Shown here: piece after piece, positions 1 to 7,652 of the stretch
Layout of the letters: each line of letters begins with the position of its first letter
Numbering within the stretch: position 1 is the stretch's first letter
From: Longimicrobium sp.
GTDB lineage: Bacteria; Gemmatimonadota; Gemmatimonadetes; Longimicrobiales; Longimicrobiaceae
NCBI RefSeq assembly: GCF_035474595.1
Contig: NZ_DATIND010000065.1
Coordinates: 58,993-122,992 of the forward strand
Direction: 5' to 3'
DNA: 64,000 bases
Position numbers and translations under genes: made by a program
Notes under the pieces: model-generated
Seen by the model: the letters and a program-made list of their open reading frames with translations, nothing else
What the model was told of the DNA's origin: nothing
Database searches by the model: none

Positions 1-150
1 CGCCAGCCCCACCTCGCCGCCGATGGCCTGCAGCTCCGCCAGCGTCATCCCCTCCGCGGGCGAGAGCGCGCCCCCGCCGCGCCGGGCCGCGGCCGCCGCC
101 TCGAAGATCTCCGCGATCTCTTCGTCCCGGTACTTCCGCTCGTCGGGCAT
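1..150 (-). CDS. Partial CDS, N-terminus of an uncharacterised protein
   Basis: The first 50 residues of a reverse-strand gene run off the left edge. The start ATG at 148-150 follows AGGTGAGAG. The visible part has a charged N-terminus, an Ala/Glu helix (EEIAEIFEAAAAARR) and then MTLAELQAIGGEVGLA, a short helix of the LAELxxIAxEVGI kind. I recognise that pattern from the N-terminal regions of uncharacterised, often membrane-anchored proteins of Gemmatimonadota, where it resembles a SHOCT-like mini-domain. Function cannot be assigned because the body of the protein lies outside the window. Confidence 0.6.
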   Translation of the reverse strand, partial: MPDERKYRDEEIAEIFEAAAAARRGGGALSPAEGMTLAELQAIGGEVGLA

Positions 151-576
151 CTCTCACCTGTGGCGGTGGACTCGCGTGCGTGGCCGTCCGCCGAATATCG
201 GCATCCGAGCCGGGTCCGTCAAAGAACACGCGAGGCTCCATACGGCGGGCGGGCGCCGGGAGATTCCGGCGCCCGCCCGGGGTCCGTCACGCCGCGGCGG
301 CTGCTCCATCCCAGGCATGCACTCGAGGGATCGAGGCGCGGAGATGAGGGGGTGTGCTGCCAGTATGCGTCTTCTTTTCATCCAGATGGATCAATGCTGT
401 AGATGATGGATGGTGGAGGATACAGGAAATTTGCTCATCCAGAGGATTCTCTCGCCACCGCTTCCGATCTTCTTGCGTCTCTGGGAGATGGCAGGAGGTG
501 CGGAATGGCGATTGCGGGTTTAAGATGGATGCATCCCTGTCATTCTCGCCCAACCCACTGACCAGGAGAGTCGCGC
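151..576. other. Gene-free stretch upstream of the precursor cluster
   Basis: No convincing gene is seen on either strand. It holds one perfect hairpin (247-278) and less G+C-rich sequence around 340-540 that probably carries the promoter of the first precursor gene. The rightmost part has AGGAG about ten bases before the ATG at 577. Confidence 0.5.
247..278. terminator. Perfect 13-bp hairpin, terminator-like
   Basis: Arms 247-259 (GGGCGGGCGCCGG) and 266-278 are exact reverse complements around a six-base loop. There is no T-tract on either side, so it may be a protein-binding palindrome or a weak bidirectional terminator rather than a classical intrinsic terminator. Confidence 0.5.
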
Positions 577-780
577 ATGCGCAAGATCCAGCTCGAAGTG
601 GAGACGCTGAACGTGGAGTCGTTCGAGACCAGCCAGGTGGAGCCGGCGCGCGGCACCGTGCGCGGGCACTGGAGCCAGGTGGGCACCTGCGATGCCTTCG
701 TGGGCACCTGCGCGTACGGGGCCACCTGCGGGGCGGGGTGCGCCACCAGGGTGGGATGCACCCGGATCGATTGCATCTGA
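577..780 (+). CDS. RiPP-type precursor peptide 1 (VESFE leader, Cys-rich core)
   Basis: A 67-residue peptide. The N-terminal half is a leader of the form RKIQLEVETLNVESFET, then an Arg-Gly-Thr-Val segment at about 26-28, and a C-terminal half with seven Cys, several as GTC/ATC/GTC steps (GTCDAFVGTC). Such leader-GTV-core layouts are known from ribosomally made, post-translationally modified peptide precursors. The leader resembles those of pinensin-like lanthipeptide precursors, which is my inference. AGGAGAG precedes the ATG. It is first of three tandem paralogues (next at 856 and 1127), all starting M-R-K-I. No modifying enzyme or transporter is adjacent. Confidence 0.75.
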   Translation: MRKIQLEVETLNVESFETSQVEPARGTVRGHWSQVGTCDAFVGTCAYGATCGAGCATRVGCTRIDCI

Positions 781-855
781 CGCCGCGGGCGCGTGCCTGG
801 GGCATCCATCCCCCGCGCCCCGCTCGTTCCCCACCATTCACGCGGAGAGCCACCG

Positions 856-1056
856 ATGCGCAAGATCAGGCTGAACCTGGAGGCGCTGGACGTCGAGGCG
901 TTCGAGACCAGCGCGGCGGAGCCCGCCCGCGGCACGGTGCAGGGGCAGTGGAGCCAGCCCGGCACCTGCGATGCCGCCTTCGTGGCCACCTGCCAGGTGA
1001 ACGGCACCTGCGTGTGGACCTGCGGCAGCCGCTGCCAGACCACCACGCCCGTCTGA
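856..1056 (+). CDS. RiPP-type precursor peptide 2 (VESFE-like leader, Cys-rich core)
   Basis: A 66-residue paralogue of the peptide at 577. The leader RKIRLNLEALDVEAFETS is followed by ARGTVQGQW and a core with six Cys spaced as GTC-x5-ATC-x4-GTC-x3-TC. An ATG at 793 would add 21 residues, but GGAGAG just upstream of 856 and the shared MRKI start decide for 856. The 75-base gap to the upstream gene suggests a common transcript. Thr next to most Cys would offer dehydratable residues for thioether rings if a lanthipeptide synthetase acts on it. Confidence 0.75.
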   Translation: MRKIRLNLEALDVEAFETSAAEPARGTVQGQWSQPGTCDAAFVATCQVNGTCVWTCGSRCQTTTPV

Positions 1057-1126
1057 CGGGCGCGCCGGCCGCGCGGCCGGGTGTGCCGCGCGGCCCAGCC
1101 CACTCCCCCACATGGAGATCCGCTCG

Positions 1127-1339
1127 ATGCGCAAGATCCGCCTGAACCTCGACGCCCTGGATGTGGACACCTTCGCCGCCGGCCAGGGCGAGCCGGCCGA
1201 AGGCACCGTCGAGGCGCAGGAGTACAGCAACCTGGGCACCTGCGGGCTGGCCGTGGCCACCTGCCAGTACAAGGGTACCTGCGTGCAGACCTGCTGGAAC
1301 GGCTGCAGCGGCGGCAGCGCCACCAGCCTCTGCGACTGA
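1127..1339 (+). CDS. RiPP-type precursor peptide 3 (Cys-rich core)
   Basis: A 70-residue third member of the tandem set. The leader is RKIRLNLDALDVDTF, then AEGTVEAQE, then a core with GTC, ATCQ, GTC, TC, C and a terminal C. The VESFE box is degenerate here (VDTFAA). An upstream ATG at 1112 is in frame, but it overlaps the GGAG that serves the ATG at 1127. The three cores share the order GTC...ATCQ...GTC...TC while the residues between vary, as expected for diversified products of one enzyme set. Confidence 0.75.
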   Translation: MRKIRLNLDALDVDTFAAGQGEPAEGTVEAQEYSNLGTCGLAVATCQYKGTCVQTCWNGCSGGSATSLCD

Positions 1340-1617
1340 TCCGCCGGTTCCGGCGTGATGGCGCGGCCCCGGCCACCCGGCCAGGGCCGCGCGTTTTCGG
1401 TGATCGTGAAGATTCGGAGGCGCGAAGGTGGCGAGGCCCGCACCTCCGCGGCTCCGCGTCTCCGCGTGAGATCCAGCGAGGGCGGCGGGCCGCGCGATCG
1501 CCGGGCCGGCGCCGGTCCCCTGCGCATGAGATGGGGCACGCTGGAGACGGCGAACCGCCCCGGCGGTCGCGGGTACGGGGGCGCGATTCGTCCCCCCGTC
1601 TCCCGAACCGGTGTGTC

Positions 1618-2655
1618 ATGGCGCTGCCGCTGTCCGTTCTCGACCTCGCTCCCGTCGCATCCGGCAGCACGCCGGCCGACGCCTTCCGCAACATGGTGGA
1701 GATGGCGCGCCTGGCCGACCGGCTGGGCTTCGTGCGCTTCTGGCTGGCCGAGCACCACGGGATGCCCAACATCGCCAGCTCGTCGCCCGAGATCCTGATC
1801 GAGCACGTGGCCTCGAAGACGGAGCGCATCCGCGTGGGCTCGGGCGGCATCATGCTTCCCAACCACGCGCCGCTGCGCATCGCCGAGGCGTTCCACACGC
1901 TCGAGGCGCTGCATCCCGGCCGCATCGACCTGGGGATCGGCCGCGCGCCGGGCACGGACCCGGTCACCAGCAGCGCGCTGCGCCCGTTCGACGCCGAGCA
2001 GTTCCCGCAGCAGCTGGCCGAGATGGTGGCGCTCTCGCGCGGCGAGTTTCCTGCGGGGCACCCGTTCCACCGGGTGCGCGTGGTGCCGATGGGGGTGCCG
2101 CTACCGCCGGTGTGGCTGCTGGGGTCCAGCGGCGCGAGCGCGCGGATGGCGGGAGAGATGGGGATGGGGTACGCCTTCGCCAGCCACTTCAGCCCCGCGC
2201 CCGCCGGCCCGCCGCTGCAGGCGTACCGCGACGCGTTCCAGCCGAGCGAGGCCTTTCCGCGGCCGCACGCGATCGTGGCCGCCTCGGTCGTCTGCGCGGA
2301 GACGGAGGACGAGGCGGAGCGGCTGGCCACGTCCATGCAGCTGGCGTGGGTGCGGCTGCACCGCGGCCAGTTCGGCCCGCTCCCCAGCCCCGAGGAGGCG
2401 GCCGCGTACGACTACACGCCACAGGACCTGACGGTCGTCGCCAACTACCGCCGCCTGCAGGTCGTCGGCACCCCCGCCCAGGTCCGCGAAAAGCTCGACG
2501 CCCTCGTGGCCGACACCCACGCCGACGAGCTCATGATCATCACCGCCGTCCACTCGCACGAGGCGCGGCTGCGCTCGTACGAGCTGCTGGCGGCGGAGCA
2601 TGGGATCGTCGCCCCGTCCCCGGTGACCGAGCGAAAGCAGGGCGTTACGGGATGA
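1618..2655 (+). CDS. LLM class flavin-dependent oxidoreductase
   Basis: A 345-residue protein of the luciferase-like monooxygenase superfamily, the single-component 'luciferase family group 1' type (MsnO8-like). The N-terminus PLSVLDLAPVASG with DAFRNMVEMARLADRLGF and WLAEHHGMPNIASSSP is the family signature. IRVGSGGIMLPNH and the GRIDLGIGRAPGTD strand-loop form the FMN/coenzyme barrel. Length is normal. These enzymes use reduced flavin to oxidise small molecules; the substrate cannot be read from sequence. It stands alone, 278 bases after the precursor cluster, and a tailoring role is possible but unproven. Its stop overlaps the end of the convergent small gene at 2645 by 11 bases. Confidence 0.9.
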   Translation: MALPLSVLDLAPVASGSTPADAFRNMVEMARLADRLGFVRFWLAEHHGMPNIASSSPEILIEHVASKTERIRVGSGGIMLPNHAPLRIAEAFHTLEALHPGRIDLGIGRAPGTDPVTSSALRPFDAEQFPQQLAEMVALSRGEFPAGHPFHRVRVVPMGVPLPPVWLLGSSGASARMAGEMGMGYAFASHFSPAPAGPPLQAYRDAFQPSEAFPRPHAIVAASVVCAETEDEAERLATSMQLAWVRLHRGQFGPLPSPEEAAAYDYTPQDLTVVANYRRLQVVGTPAQVREKLDALVADTHADELMIITAVHSHEARLRSYELLAAEHGIVAPSPVTERKQGVTG

Positions 2656-2839
2656 CCACGCTTCCCGGACCGGGACAATCGCAGGCGCCGGGAATCGTCG
2701 ACTGCAGCGTCAGCTCGGTCAGGCGGGGCAGGCCGACGACGGTGGGGCGTACCCAGCGACGAAGCGGCCGGCCTTCGCGGTCTGCGGCCACTTCGGCGGC
2801 AGATCCATGGATGGTCTCGGAGCGTTTCGGTCGCTTCAT
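2645..2839 (-). CDS. Small RiPP-like precursor with lasso-type leader motif
   Basis: A 64-residue peptide with a strong ribosome site (GAGAGGAGAG before ATG at 2839). It starts MKRPKRS, has WVRPTVVGLPRLTELTLQ at about 29-46, and ends STIPGACDCPGPGSVVIP. The W-x2-P-x2-x2-L-x4-LT arrangement resembles the YxxPxLxxxGxxxxLT recognition box of lasso-peptide precursors that is read by RRE domains. The C-terminal 18 residues, rich in Gly, Pro and Cys, would be the core. No lasso cyclase, protease or RRE protein is nearby, so function is an inference. A longer in-frame start exists at 3115 but lacks support. Confidence 0.6.
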   Translation of the reverse strand: MKRPKRSETIHGSAAEVAADREGRPLRRWVRPTVVGLPRLTELTLQSTIPGACDCPGPGSVVIP

Positions 2840-3135
2840 CACGCTCTCCTCTCGCCGGGGATTCCGTCGGAGTGGCTCTGTCCCCGAAATATAAAAGCAC
2901 AGAACCAGACGCAAACGAGCACCGGCCCGTCCTGTCACGCGGCCGGGTCGGTCCCGGTCCACTCGGCCGCGAAGCCGGTGCACTGCGGTTGAAGACGCTG
3001 GCTTCGGCACCGTCACGGTGCACTCCACCTGGTGGTTTGCCTCCCGAGTGTCGTGCTGTTTCGGATGAGCAGCAAAGACGAGTGTCCTCTGGATCTCGTC
3101 TCGATGAAACAACACGGGACCGCGGCATCACTACA
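2840..3135. promoter_or_regulatory. Gene-free region, promoter of the small precursor expected
   Basis: No gene is seen. The segment is less G+C-rich than its surroundings near 2880-2920 (AATATAAAAGCACAGAACC), which could include a reverse-strand promoter for the gene at 2645-2839. No clear -35/-10 pair can be assigned with certainty. Confidence 0.3.
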
Positions 3136-4455
3136 CTAGGATTCCGCCGGCAGCGTGAGGGTGAACGTGCTGCCGGCGCCGAGGGTGCTGGCCACGCTCA
3201 GGTCGCCGCCCATGCCGCGGGCCAGGTCGCGGCTGATGGCCAGCCCCAGGCCGCTCCCCTCGCTGCGGCGGGTGCTGCTCATGTCCACCTGCACGAACGG
3301 GTCGAACACCGAGACCTGCTTCTCGGGCGGAATGCCGATCCCCGTGTCGGCCACGGAGAGCCACACCACCCCGGGCCCGGCGCGCCCCGCGTCCACCCGC
3401 ACCCGCCCGCCCGGCGGCGTGAACTTCAGCGCGTTGCTGAGCAGGTTGATCACGATCTGCTGCACCTTCTCGCGGTCGGCGCGGGCCACGGTTCGCGGCG
3501 GGATCTCCATCTCCAGCGCCAGCCCCTTGGAGAGCATCTGCGGCTCCACCATGGGCGTCACGTCGGCCATCAATCCGCCCAGCTCCACGTCTTCCAGCAT
3601 GTACTCCACCCGGCCGGACTCGATGCGCGCCAGGTTCAGCACGTCGTTGATCAGCCGCAGCAGGTGCTTCTGGCTGCGCCCGATGCGGTCCAGCGCCTCG
3701 CGCTGCGCGTCGGTCACCGGCCCGTGGATCCCCATCTCCATCAGCTGCACGTAGCCGGCGATGGCGTTCAGCGGGGTGCGCAGCTCGTGGCTCATCACCG
3801 CCAGGAACGAGCTCTTCGCCCGGTTGGCGTCGTCGGCCGCCGCGCGCTGCCGCTCCAGCTCGATCCCGCGCTCGGTCAGCTCGTCGTTCAGCGCGCGCAG
3901 GTGGTCGGCCTGCATCTCCAGCTCGGTGGCCTGCTCGCGCAGCTGCTCCTGCGAGAGCTCCAGCTCCACCGCCTGCTCCTCCAGCTGCTCGTTGGCCGCG
4001 CGCAGCTCCTCGGCGTGCTCCTCGGCCTGGGCGCGGGCGCGCTCGGCCTCCTTGCGCGCGGCCAGCAGCGCTTCCTCGAACTTGCGCCGCTCGCGCACCT
4101 GCACGACCACGCAGTCGTTGGCCCACGCGCCCGCGCGCTCGCGGCGCACCGCGTTGGCCAGCACCGCCACGTCGCCGCCGCCGGCGCCGCGCAGCACCAG
4201 GAACACCTCGTCCGCGCGGCCGTGCATGCGGATGAGGGGGAAGAAGTGCGTCTGCCAGAACAGGCGCGCGCCGGTGGTCAGCACCGTGTCCAGCCGGCGG
4301 CCCACCAGCTCGCCGGGGGCGTACCCCAGCATTTCGGCCAGCGTGGCGTTGGCCAGGGTGATGGTGCCGTCGTCGGCGAACGACAGGAACCCCGCGGGCG
4401 CATGGTCCAGCAGCGGGTCCAGCGCCCGCGCGGGGGCGCCCACCGCCTCGCTCAC
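3136..4455 (-). CDS. PAS-coiled-coil sensor histidine kinase coupled to RsbQ
   Basis: A 439-residue cytosolic kinase. An N-terminal PAS domain (about 15-125; [33 protein letters not shown]) resembles the PAS domain of Bacillus RsbP. It is followed by a long Glu/Ala/Leu coiled coil (125-210), HisKA with phospho-acceptor His223 in [15 protein letters not shown], and HATPase with N box [14 protein letters not shown] and GSGLGLA. The start is GTG at 4455, overlapping the TGA of the upstream hydrolase gene (GTGA), which implies translational coupling. In Bacillus the equivalent partner of RsbQ carries a PP2C phosphatase after PAS and coiled coil. Here the output is a histidine kinase. No response regulator is adjacent. 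Confidence 0.92.
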   Translation of the reverse strand: MSEAVGAPARALDPLLDHAPAGFLSFADDGTITLANATLAEMLGYAPGELVGRRLDTVLTTGARLFWQTHFFPLIRMHGRADEVFLVLRGAGGGDVAVLANAVRRERAGAWANDCVVVQVRERRKFEEALLAARKEAERARAQAEEHAEELRAANEQLEEQAVELELSQEQLREQATELEMQADHLRALNDELTERGIELERQRAAADDANRAKSSFLAVMSHELRTPLNAIAGYVQLMEMGIHGPVTDAQREALDRIGRSQKHLLRLINDVLNLARIESGRVEYMLEDVELGGLMADVTPMVEPQMLSKGLALEMEIPPRTVARADREKVQQIVINLLSNALKFTPPGGRVRVDAGRAGPGVVWLSVADTGIGIPPEKQVSVFDPFVQVDMSSTRRSEGSGLGLAISRDLARGMGGDLSVASTLGAGSTFTLTLPAES

Positions 4456-5264
4456 GCGGCGTGCGCGGGCTGCAGGTACTCGCGGATCAGCTCGATGGTC
4501 TCTTCCGGGTGGCTCATGTGCGGGCAGTGGCCGGTGGCATTCATCTGCCGGAACGTGCTTCCCGGCATCTGCCCGTGCACGTACTCGCCCACCTCGGTGG
4601 GCGCCACCATGTCGTCCGAGCACTGCAGGATCAGCGCGGGCACCCTCACCCGCGGCAGGTCGTCGCGGTTGTCGGAGAGGAAGGTGGCCTCGGCGAAGCG
4701 TCTGGAGATGACGGGGTCGGTGGAGCAGAAGCTTTCCGTCAGCTCCTCGCCCAGCTCCGGGCGGTCGGGGTTCTTCATGATGGCGGGCGCCAGGAAGCCG
4801 GCCCAGCCGATGTAGTTGTGCTCCATCATCTCCAGCAGCCCGTCGATGTCGGCGCGCTCGAAGCCGCCCACGTACGGCGGGTCGTTCACGTAGCGGGGGC
4901 TGGGCCCGATCAGCACCAGCCGCTCGAAGCGCTCCGGCTCCCGGTTGGCCGCCAGCACCGCCACCATGCTGCTGACCGAGTGGGCGACGAGAACCACGTC
5001 GCGCAGGTCCAGCGCGTGCACCACGTCCAGCACGTCCTGCGCGTAGCCGTCCAGCGTGGCGTAGCGCCGGGGATCGTAGGCCGAGAGGTCGCTCTTTCCC
5101 GAGCCCACGTAGTCGAAGAGCACCACCTGGTAGTCGTCCTCGAAGGCCGGCGCCACGAAGCGCCACATGTTCTGGTCGCACCCGAAGCCGTGCGCGAAGA
5201 GCATGGGCTGGGTGCCGCGCCCGGAGACGCGGACGTTGTTGCGGGAGAGGGCTTCGACGGGCAT
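4452..5264 (-). CDS. rsbQ: RsbQ-like alpha/beta hydrolase
   Basis: At 270 residues it is almost exactly the size of Bacillus RsbQ, and it has the same landmarks: [10 protein letters not shown] at the N-terminus, [25 protein letters not shown], nucleophile Ser96 in [36 protein letters not shown], acid Asp217/218 in [10 protein letters not shown] and His246 in [13 protein letters not shown]. RsbQ is the hydrolase that activates the PAS phosphatase RsbP in the energy-stress branch of the sigma-B pathway, probably by delivering or processing a small ligand. Plant D14/KAI2 receptors belong to the same fold family. ATG 5264 matches the RsbQ N-terminus. It overlaps the downstream PAS kinase by four bases, so the pair probably senses the ligand together. 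Confidence 0.93.
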   Translation of the reverse strand: MPVEALSRNNVRVSGRGTQPMLFAHGFGCDQNMWRFVAPAFEDDYQVVLFDYVGSGKSDLSAYDPRRYATLDGYAQDVLDVVHALDLRDVVLVAHSVSSMVAVLAANREPERFERLVLIGPSPRYVNDPPYVGGFERADIDGLLEMMEHNYIGWAGFLAPAIMKNPDRPELGEELTESFCSTDPVISRRFAEATFLSDNRDDLPRVRVPALILQCSDDMVAPTEVGEYVHGQMPGSTFRQMNATGHCPHMSHPEETIELIREYLQPAHAA

Positions 5265-5599
5265 GATCGTCCGCTGCGGGTTTTCGGGATCGGGCGGCCG
5301 CGGGCCGCTGGAGGTTCGGAAACGAGACACCCGGCCCGTTCCCCGTGTTGGGGCGCCGGGCCGGTCCGGCCGTACGGCAGAATGGAAGGGTGATGCAAGA
5401 ATAAACCCGAAGCCGACGGGGCAGAGGGACAAACTCCGTACGTGCGGGGACCGGCCGTGATGACCGGCGGGCGTTCGGGGATGGGATCGAGGCAGCGGTG
5501 GAGCGGAGGTGCGGCGGAGGAGCAGGGGGACGACGAGAGCGGCCGCGAGGAGAGATCTCCCCGCGGCCGCGATGTTCGGACCGTTCTGCGCCTACGCGC
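5265..5599. other. Gene-free stretch between precursor genes and rsbQ
   Basis: No gene is seen. It contains the hairpin at 5539-5570 next to the end of the precursor at 5600. The remainder, about 270 bases of ordinary G+C, is room for an rsbQ promoter on the reverse strand. Confidence 0.4.
5539..5570 (-). terminator. Hairpin after precursor genes
   Basis: Arms 5539-5547 (GCGGCCGCG) and 5562-5570 are complementary. The 14-base inner part includes the palindrome GAGATCTC, so the stem can extend. It begins 30 bases past the stop of the reverse-strand precursor at 5600. There is no T-tract. Confidence 0.5.
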
Positions 5600-5800
5600 T
5601 CACGGAATCGGCCGGCAGGGGTAGATGCCGCAGGTTCCGTAGCCGTTGCAGGTGCGGTCGAACTCCGTGGGACAGTAGTCGATGGAGCAGGCGGGCGTGA
5701 GGTCGTGGCCCCGGACCGTTCCACGCTCCGCGCGGTCGTCCGCCTGCGCCTCGAACGACTCCACCCGCAGGCTGCTCACGTCCAGGTTCAGCTTGTTCAT
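5600..5800 (-). CDS. RiPP-type precursor peptide 4 (VESFE leader)
   Basis: A 66-residue peptide. The leader NKLNLDVSSLRVESFEAQ is followed by AERGTVRGHD and a core with five Cys ending GYGTCGIYPCRPIP. GGAGA lies upstream of the ATG at 5800. The C-terminal block GYGTCGIYPC is identical in the neighbouring gene at 5878, while the middle differs (TPACSIDYCPTEFDRTCN). The two genes are 77 bases apart on the same strand and form a recent duplication. No modification enzymes are nearby. Confidence 0.75.
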   Translation of the reverse strand: MNKLNLDVSSLRVESFEAQADDRAERGTVRGHDLTPACSIDYCPTEFDRTCNGYGTCGIYPCRPIP

Positions 5801-5877
5801 CTTCGCGTTCTCCAGGATGCAGCGGTGAACGAAGGCGGGCGGGATCTCGGGTGATCCCGCCCGTGCCATCCCAGGCC

Positions 5878-6063
5878 TCAGGGAACCTGCTTGCAGGGGT
5901 AGATGCCGCACGTGCCGTAGCCGCGGCAGGTGTAGTCGTAGCAGGTCAGGTCGATGGTGGCCTCGTGCCCGCGGACGGTGCCGCGGTCGGCGCGGTCCTT
6001 CGCCTCGGCCTCGAACGACTCCACCTGCAGATTGTTCACGTCCAGGTTCAGCTTGCTGGCCAT
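5878..6063 (-). CDS. RiPP-type precursor peptide 5 (VESFE leader)
   Basis: A 61-residue paralogue, first of the two-gene set. The leader ASKLNLDVNNLQVESFEAE precedes ADRGTVRGHE and the core TIDLTCYDYTCRGYGTCGIYPCKQVP with four Cys. The ATG at 6063 is preceded by GGAGAG (ACCGGAGAGATCCGC). A much longer in-frame extension to 6474 exists but begins in gene-free, lower-G+C sequence and has no matching leader. Confidence 0.75.
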   Translation of the reverse strand: MASKLNLDVNNLQVESFEAEAKDRADRGTVRGHEATIDLTCYDYTCRGYGTCGIYPCKQVP

Positions 6064-6691
6064 GCGGATCTCTCCGGTTCGGGCGGTGGATGCCGGCCCG
6101 CGGACGCGGCGCCGGCGCGAACGGCCGCGCTCTGCCCGGAGCGCCGCCGACGATTCAAGTATCAGATGACATCCGCCTGCAAACGCTGCATCGCCAAGGC
6201 GGAAAAGTACCGAGTGCCGCTCGTCGTCAGCTCGTCTGCCCTGTCTACCTGCCGTCATCTCCCGACCCCGCATCCCGCTCGTCCCGTCCGAGGTGCCGCG
6301 GGCGAACCTGGTTGCACCCCAGATCCGCATGTTTCCCAGAATCTGCCGTCTTTTTACATTATTCGTCTTAAAATATGTATATGAGGCTTGCGCCGCCAGC
6401 CCTGTACCGCTCCGATCCGAATGAAGGCGTCCGGACTGGCAGGAAGATGCTCCGAACGGTGCCAAACCGCGCATCGACTCGGGATTTTAACTATCCCCTT
6501 AATTGACATGGACTTAGGATTGGGCTAGATTTGAAGCCATACAACACAGCGCGCGAGATGGGCTCGGGGATGCGGGAAGACCGCGTCGCCCGGAAGCGCT
6601 CCCTGGCCACGGTCCGGGGGCGCTGCGCGCGAGAATGGACCGAGCTTTCGGGCGGCCGCCACCCGGTCGCCTTCACCAGACGCGAGATTCG
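6064..6691. promoter_or_regulatory. Divergent promoter region, relatively AT-rich
   Basis: About 630 bases without a supported gene lie between the reverse precursor pair and the forward L,D-transpeptidase gene. The part around 6340-6540 is strikingly AT-rich for this window (TTTTTACATTATTCG, TTAAAATATGTATATGAG, TTAATTGACATGGACTTAGG). It is the best candidate for promoters in both directions. No specific operator is recognised. Confidence 0.45.
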
Positions 6692-7543
6692 ATGCTTCGC
6701 CAACGCCTGCTGACCATCGCTGCCTGCGCCACCGCTGCCGGTTTCGGGGGCGCCGTGCTGAGCCAGAACGGGCACACCACGTTCGCGCAGGCCGCTTCGG
6801 CGCGCACGGCGCCCGTGGCGCAGGCGCCCGCGCCGCACGTTCAGCCCGTGCTGACCGCCGCGCGCGCCGTGCTGGCCGCCGGCGGCATCGAGAACGGGAC
6901 GGCGGTGTCGGCGGTGCAGACGGCGCTGGCCGCGCTGGCCCCCAGCGTGGAGAAGCAGAGCGATCCCGAGGCGCTGAAGAAGGCCTTCACCGCGTACTTC
7001 GCGTACAAGGCCCAGCACCCGGACAAGGTGCGCAAGCCGTTCCTGTACTTCGTGGACTACGGCCTGGCGGCCACCACGCCCCGCGGCTACGTGTTCGACA
7101 TGCAGCGGATGAAGGTGGTGGACGGTCCGTTCATGGTGGCGCACGGGCGCGGCTCGGCGCCGGCCGGCACCAACGTGCCGACCCGCTTCGGCAACAAGAT
7201 GGGCGCGGCCACCACCTCGCTGGGGCTGTACCTGGCGCAGGAGACCTACGCGTTCGTGGGGCACACGGGCGGCAAGGCGTACCGCAGCGTGGGGCTGCGG
7301 CTGGCGGGGCTCTCGGGGAAGTTCAACGGCGCGGCCCGGGCGCGCGGCGTGGTGGCGCACGGCGCCCCGTACGTCACGGCCAGCAAGGCCGGCCGCAGCG
7401 AGGGGTGCCCGGCCCTGGAGCCGGCGCGGGCGCAGCAGCTGCTGCCCAAGCTGAGCAACGGCGGCATGGTCTTCCTGTTCTCGCCCAACGACGCGGCCTG
7501 GATGCAGCAGGACCCCTGGGCCGGCGACGCCACCAACGGCTGA
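6692..7543 (+). CDS. Murein L,D-transpeptidase catalytic domain family protein
   Basis: A 283-residue secreted protein. An N-terminal signal peptide (about 1-34, ending AQA) is followed by a helical linker and a catalytic domain of the YkuD-related family in PF13645. Visible landmarks are FLYFVDYG, VAHGRGS (His151), a second conserved His in GVVAHG (His223) and the nucleophile in GRSEGCPAL (Cys239). Enzymes of this family form or remodel 3-3 cross-links in peptidoglycan in the periplasm. The start ATG 6692 is chosen because it places the signal peptide at the N-terminus; an ATG at 6635 is also in frame. The gene is monocistronic and ends at a strong terminator. Confidence 0.88.
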   Translation: MLRQRLLTIAACATAAGFGGAVLSQNGHTTFAQAASARTAPVAQAPAPHVQPVLTAARAVLAAGGIENGTAVSAVQTALAALAPSVEKQSDPEALKKAFTAYFAYKAQHPDKVRKPFLYFVDYGLAATTPRGYVFDMQRMKVVDGPFMVAHGRGSAPAGTNVPTRFGNKMGAATTSLGLYLAQETYAFVGHTGGKAYRSVGLRLAGLSGKFNGAARARGVVAHGAPYVTASKAGRSEGCPALEPARAQQLLPKLSNGGMVFLFSPNDAAWMQQDPWAGDATNG

Positions 7544-7564
7544 CCGTCGCGGGGGATGAAAACG

Positions 7565-7608
7565 AGCGGGCGCGGGAGATGGTGGCATCTCCCGCGCCCG
7601 CTTTTTTT
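7565..7608 (+). terminator. Strong intrinsic terminator
   Basis: A perfect 17-bp stem (arms 7565-7581 and 7586-7602, loop GTGG) is followed by a T7 run at 7602-7608. It lies 21 bases after the stop of the L,D-transpeptidase gene. Confidence 0.92.
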
Positions 7609-7652
7609 GTAGTCTCCCGTCAGCCGGGATCAGTTTCCCAAGCTCCCCTGAT

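Noticed and set aside
154..381. 75-codon reverse frame next to the left edge
   Set aside because: It overlaps the perfect hairpin at 247-278 and has no start signal or protein-like composition.
577..1339. Precursor peptides as metallothioneins
   Set aside because: Cys spacing is Thr-Cys based rather than CxC/CxxC, and the leader plus GTV step is unlike metallothioneins.
3136..5724. 862-codon reverse frame suggesting a larger kinase
   Set aside because: Upstream of GTG 4455 the translation is Arg/Pro-rich shadow of rsbQ, and the GTGA overlap fixes the start.
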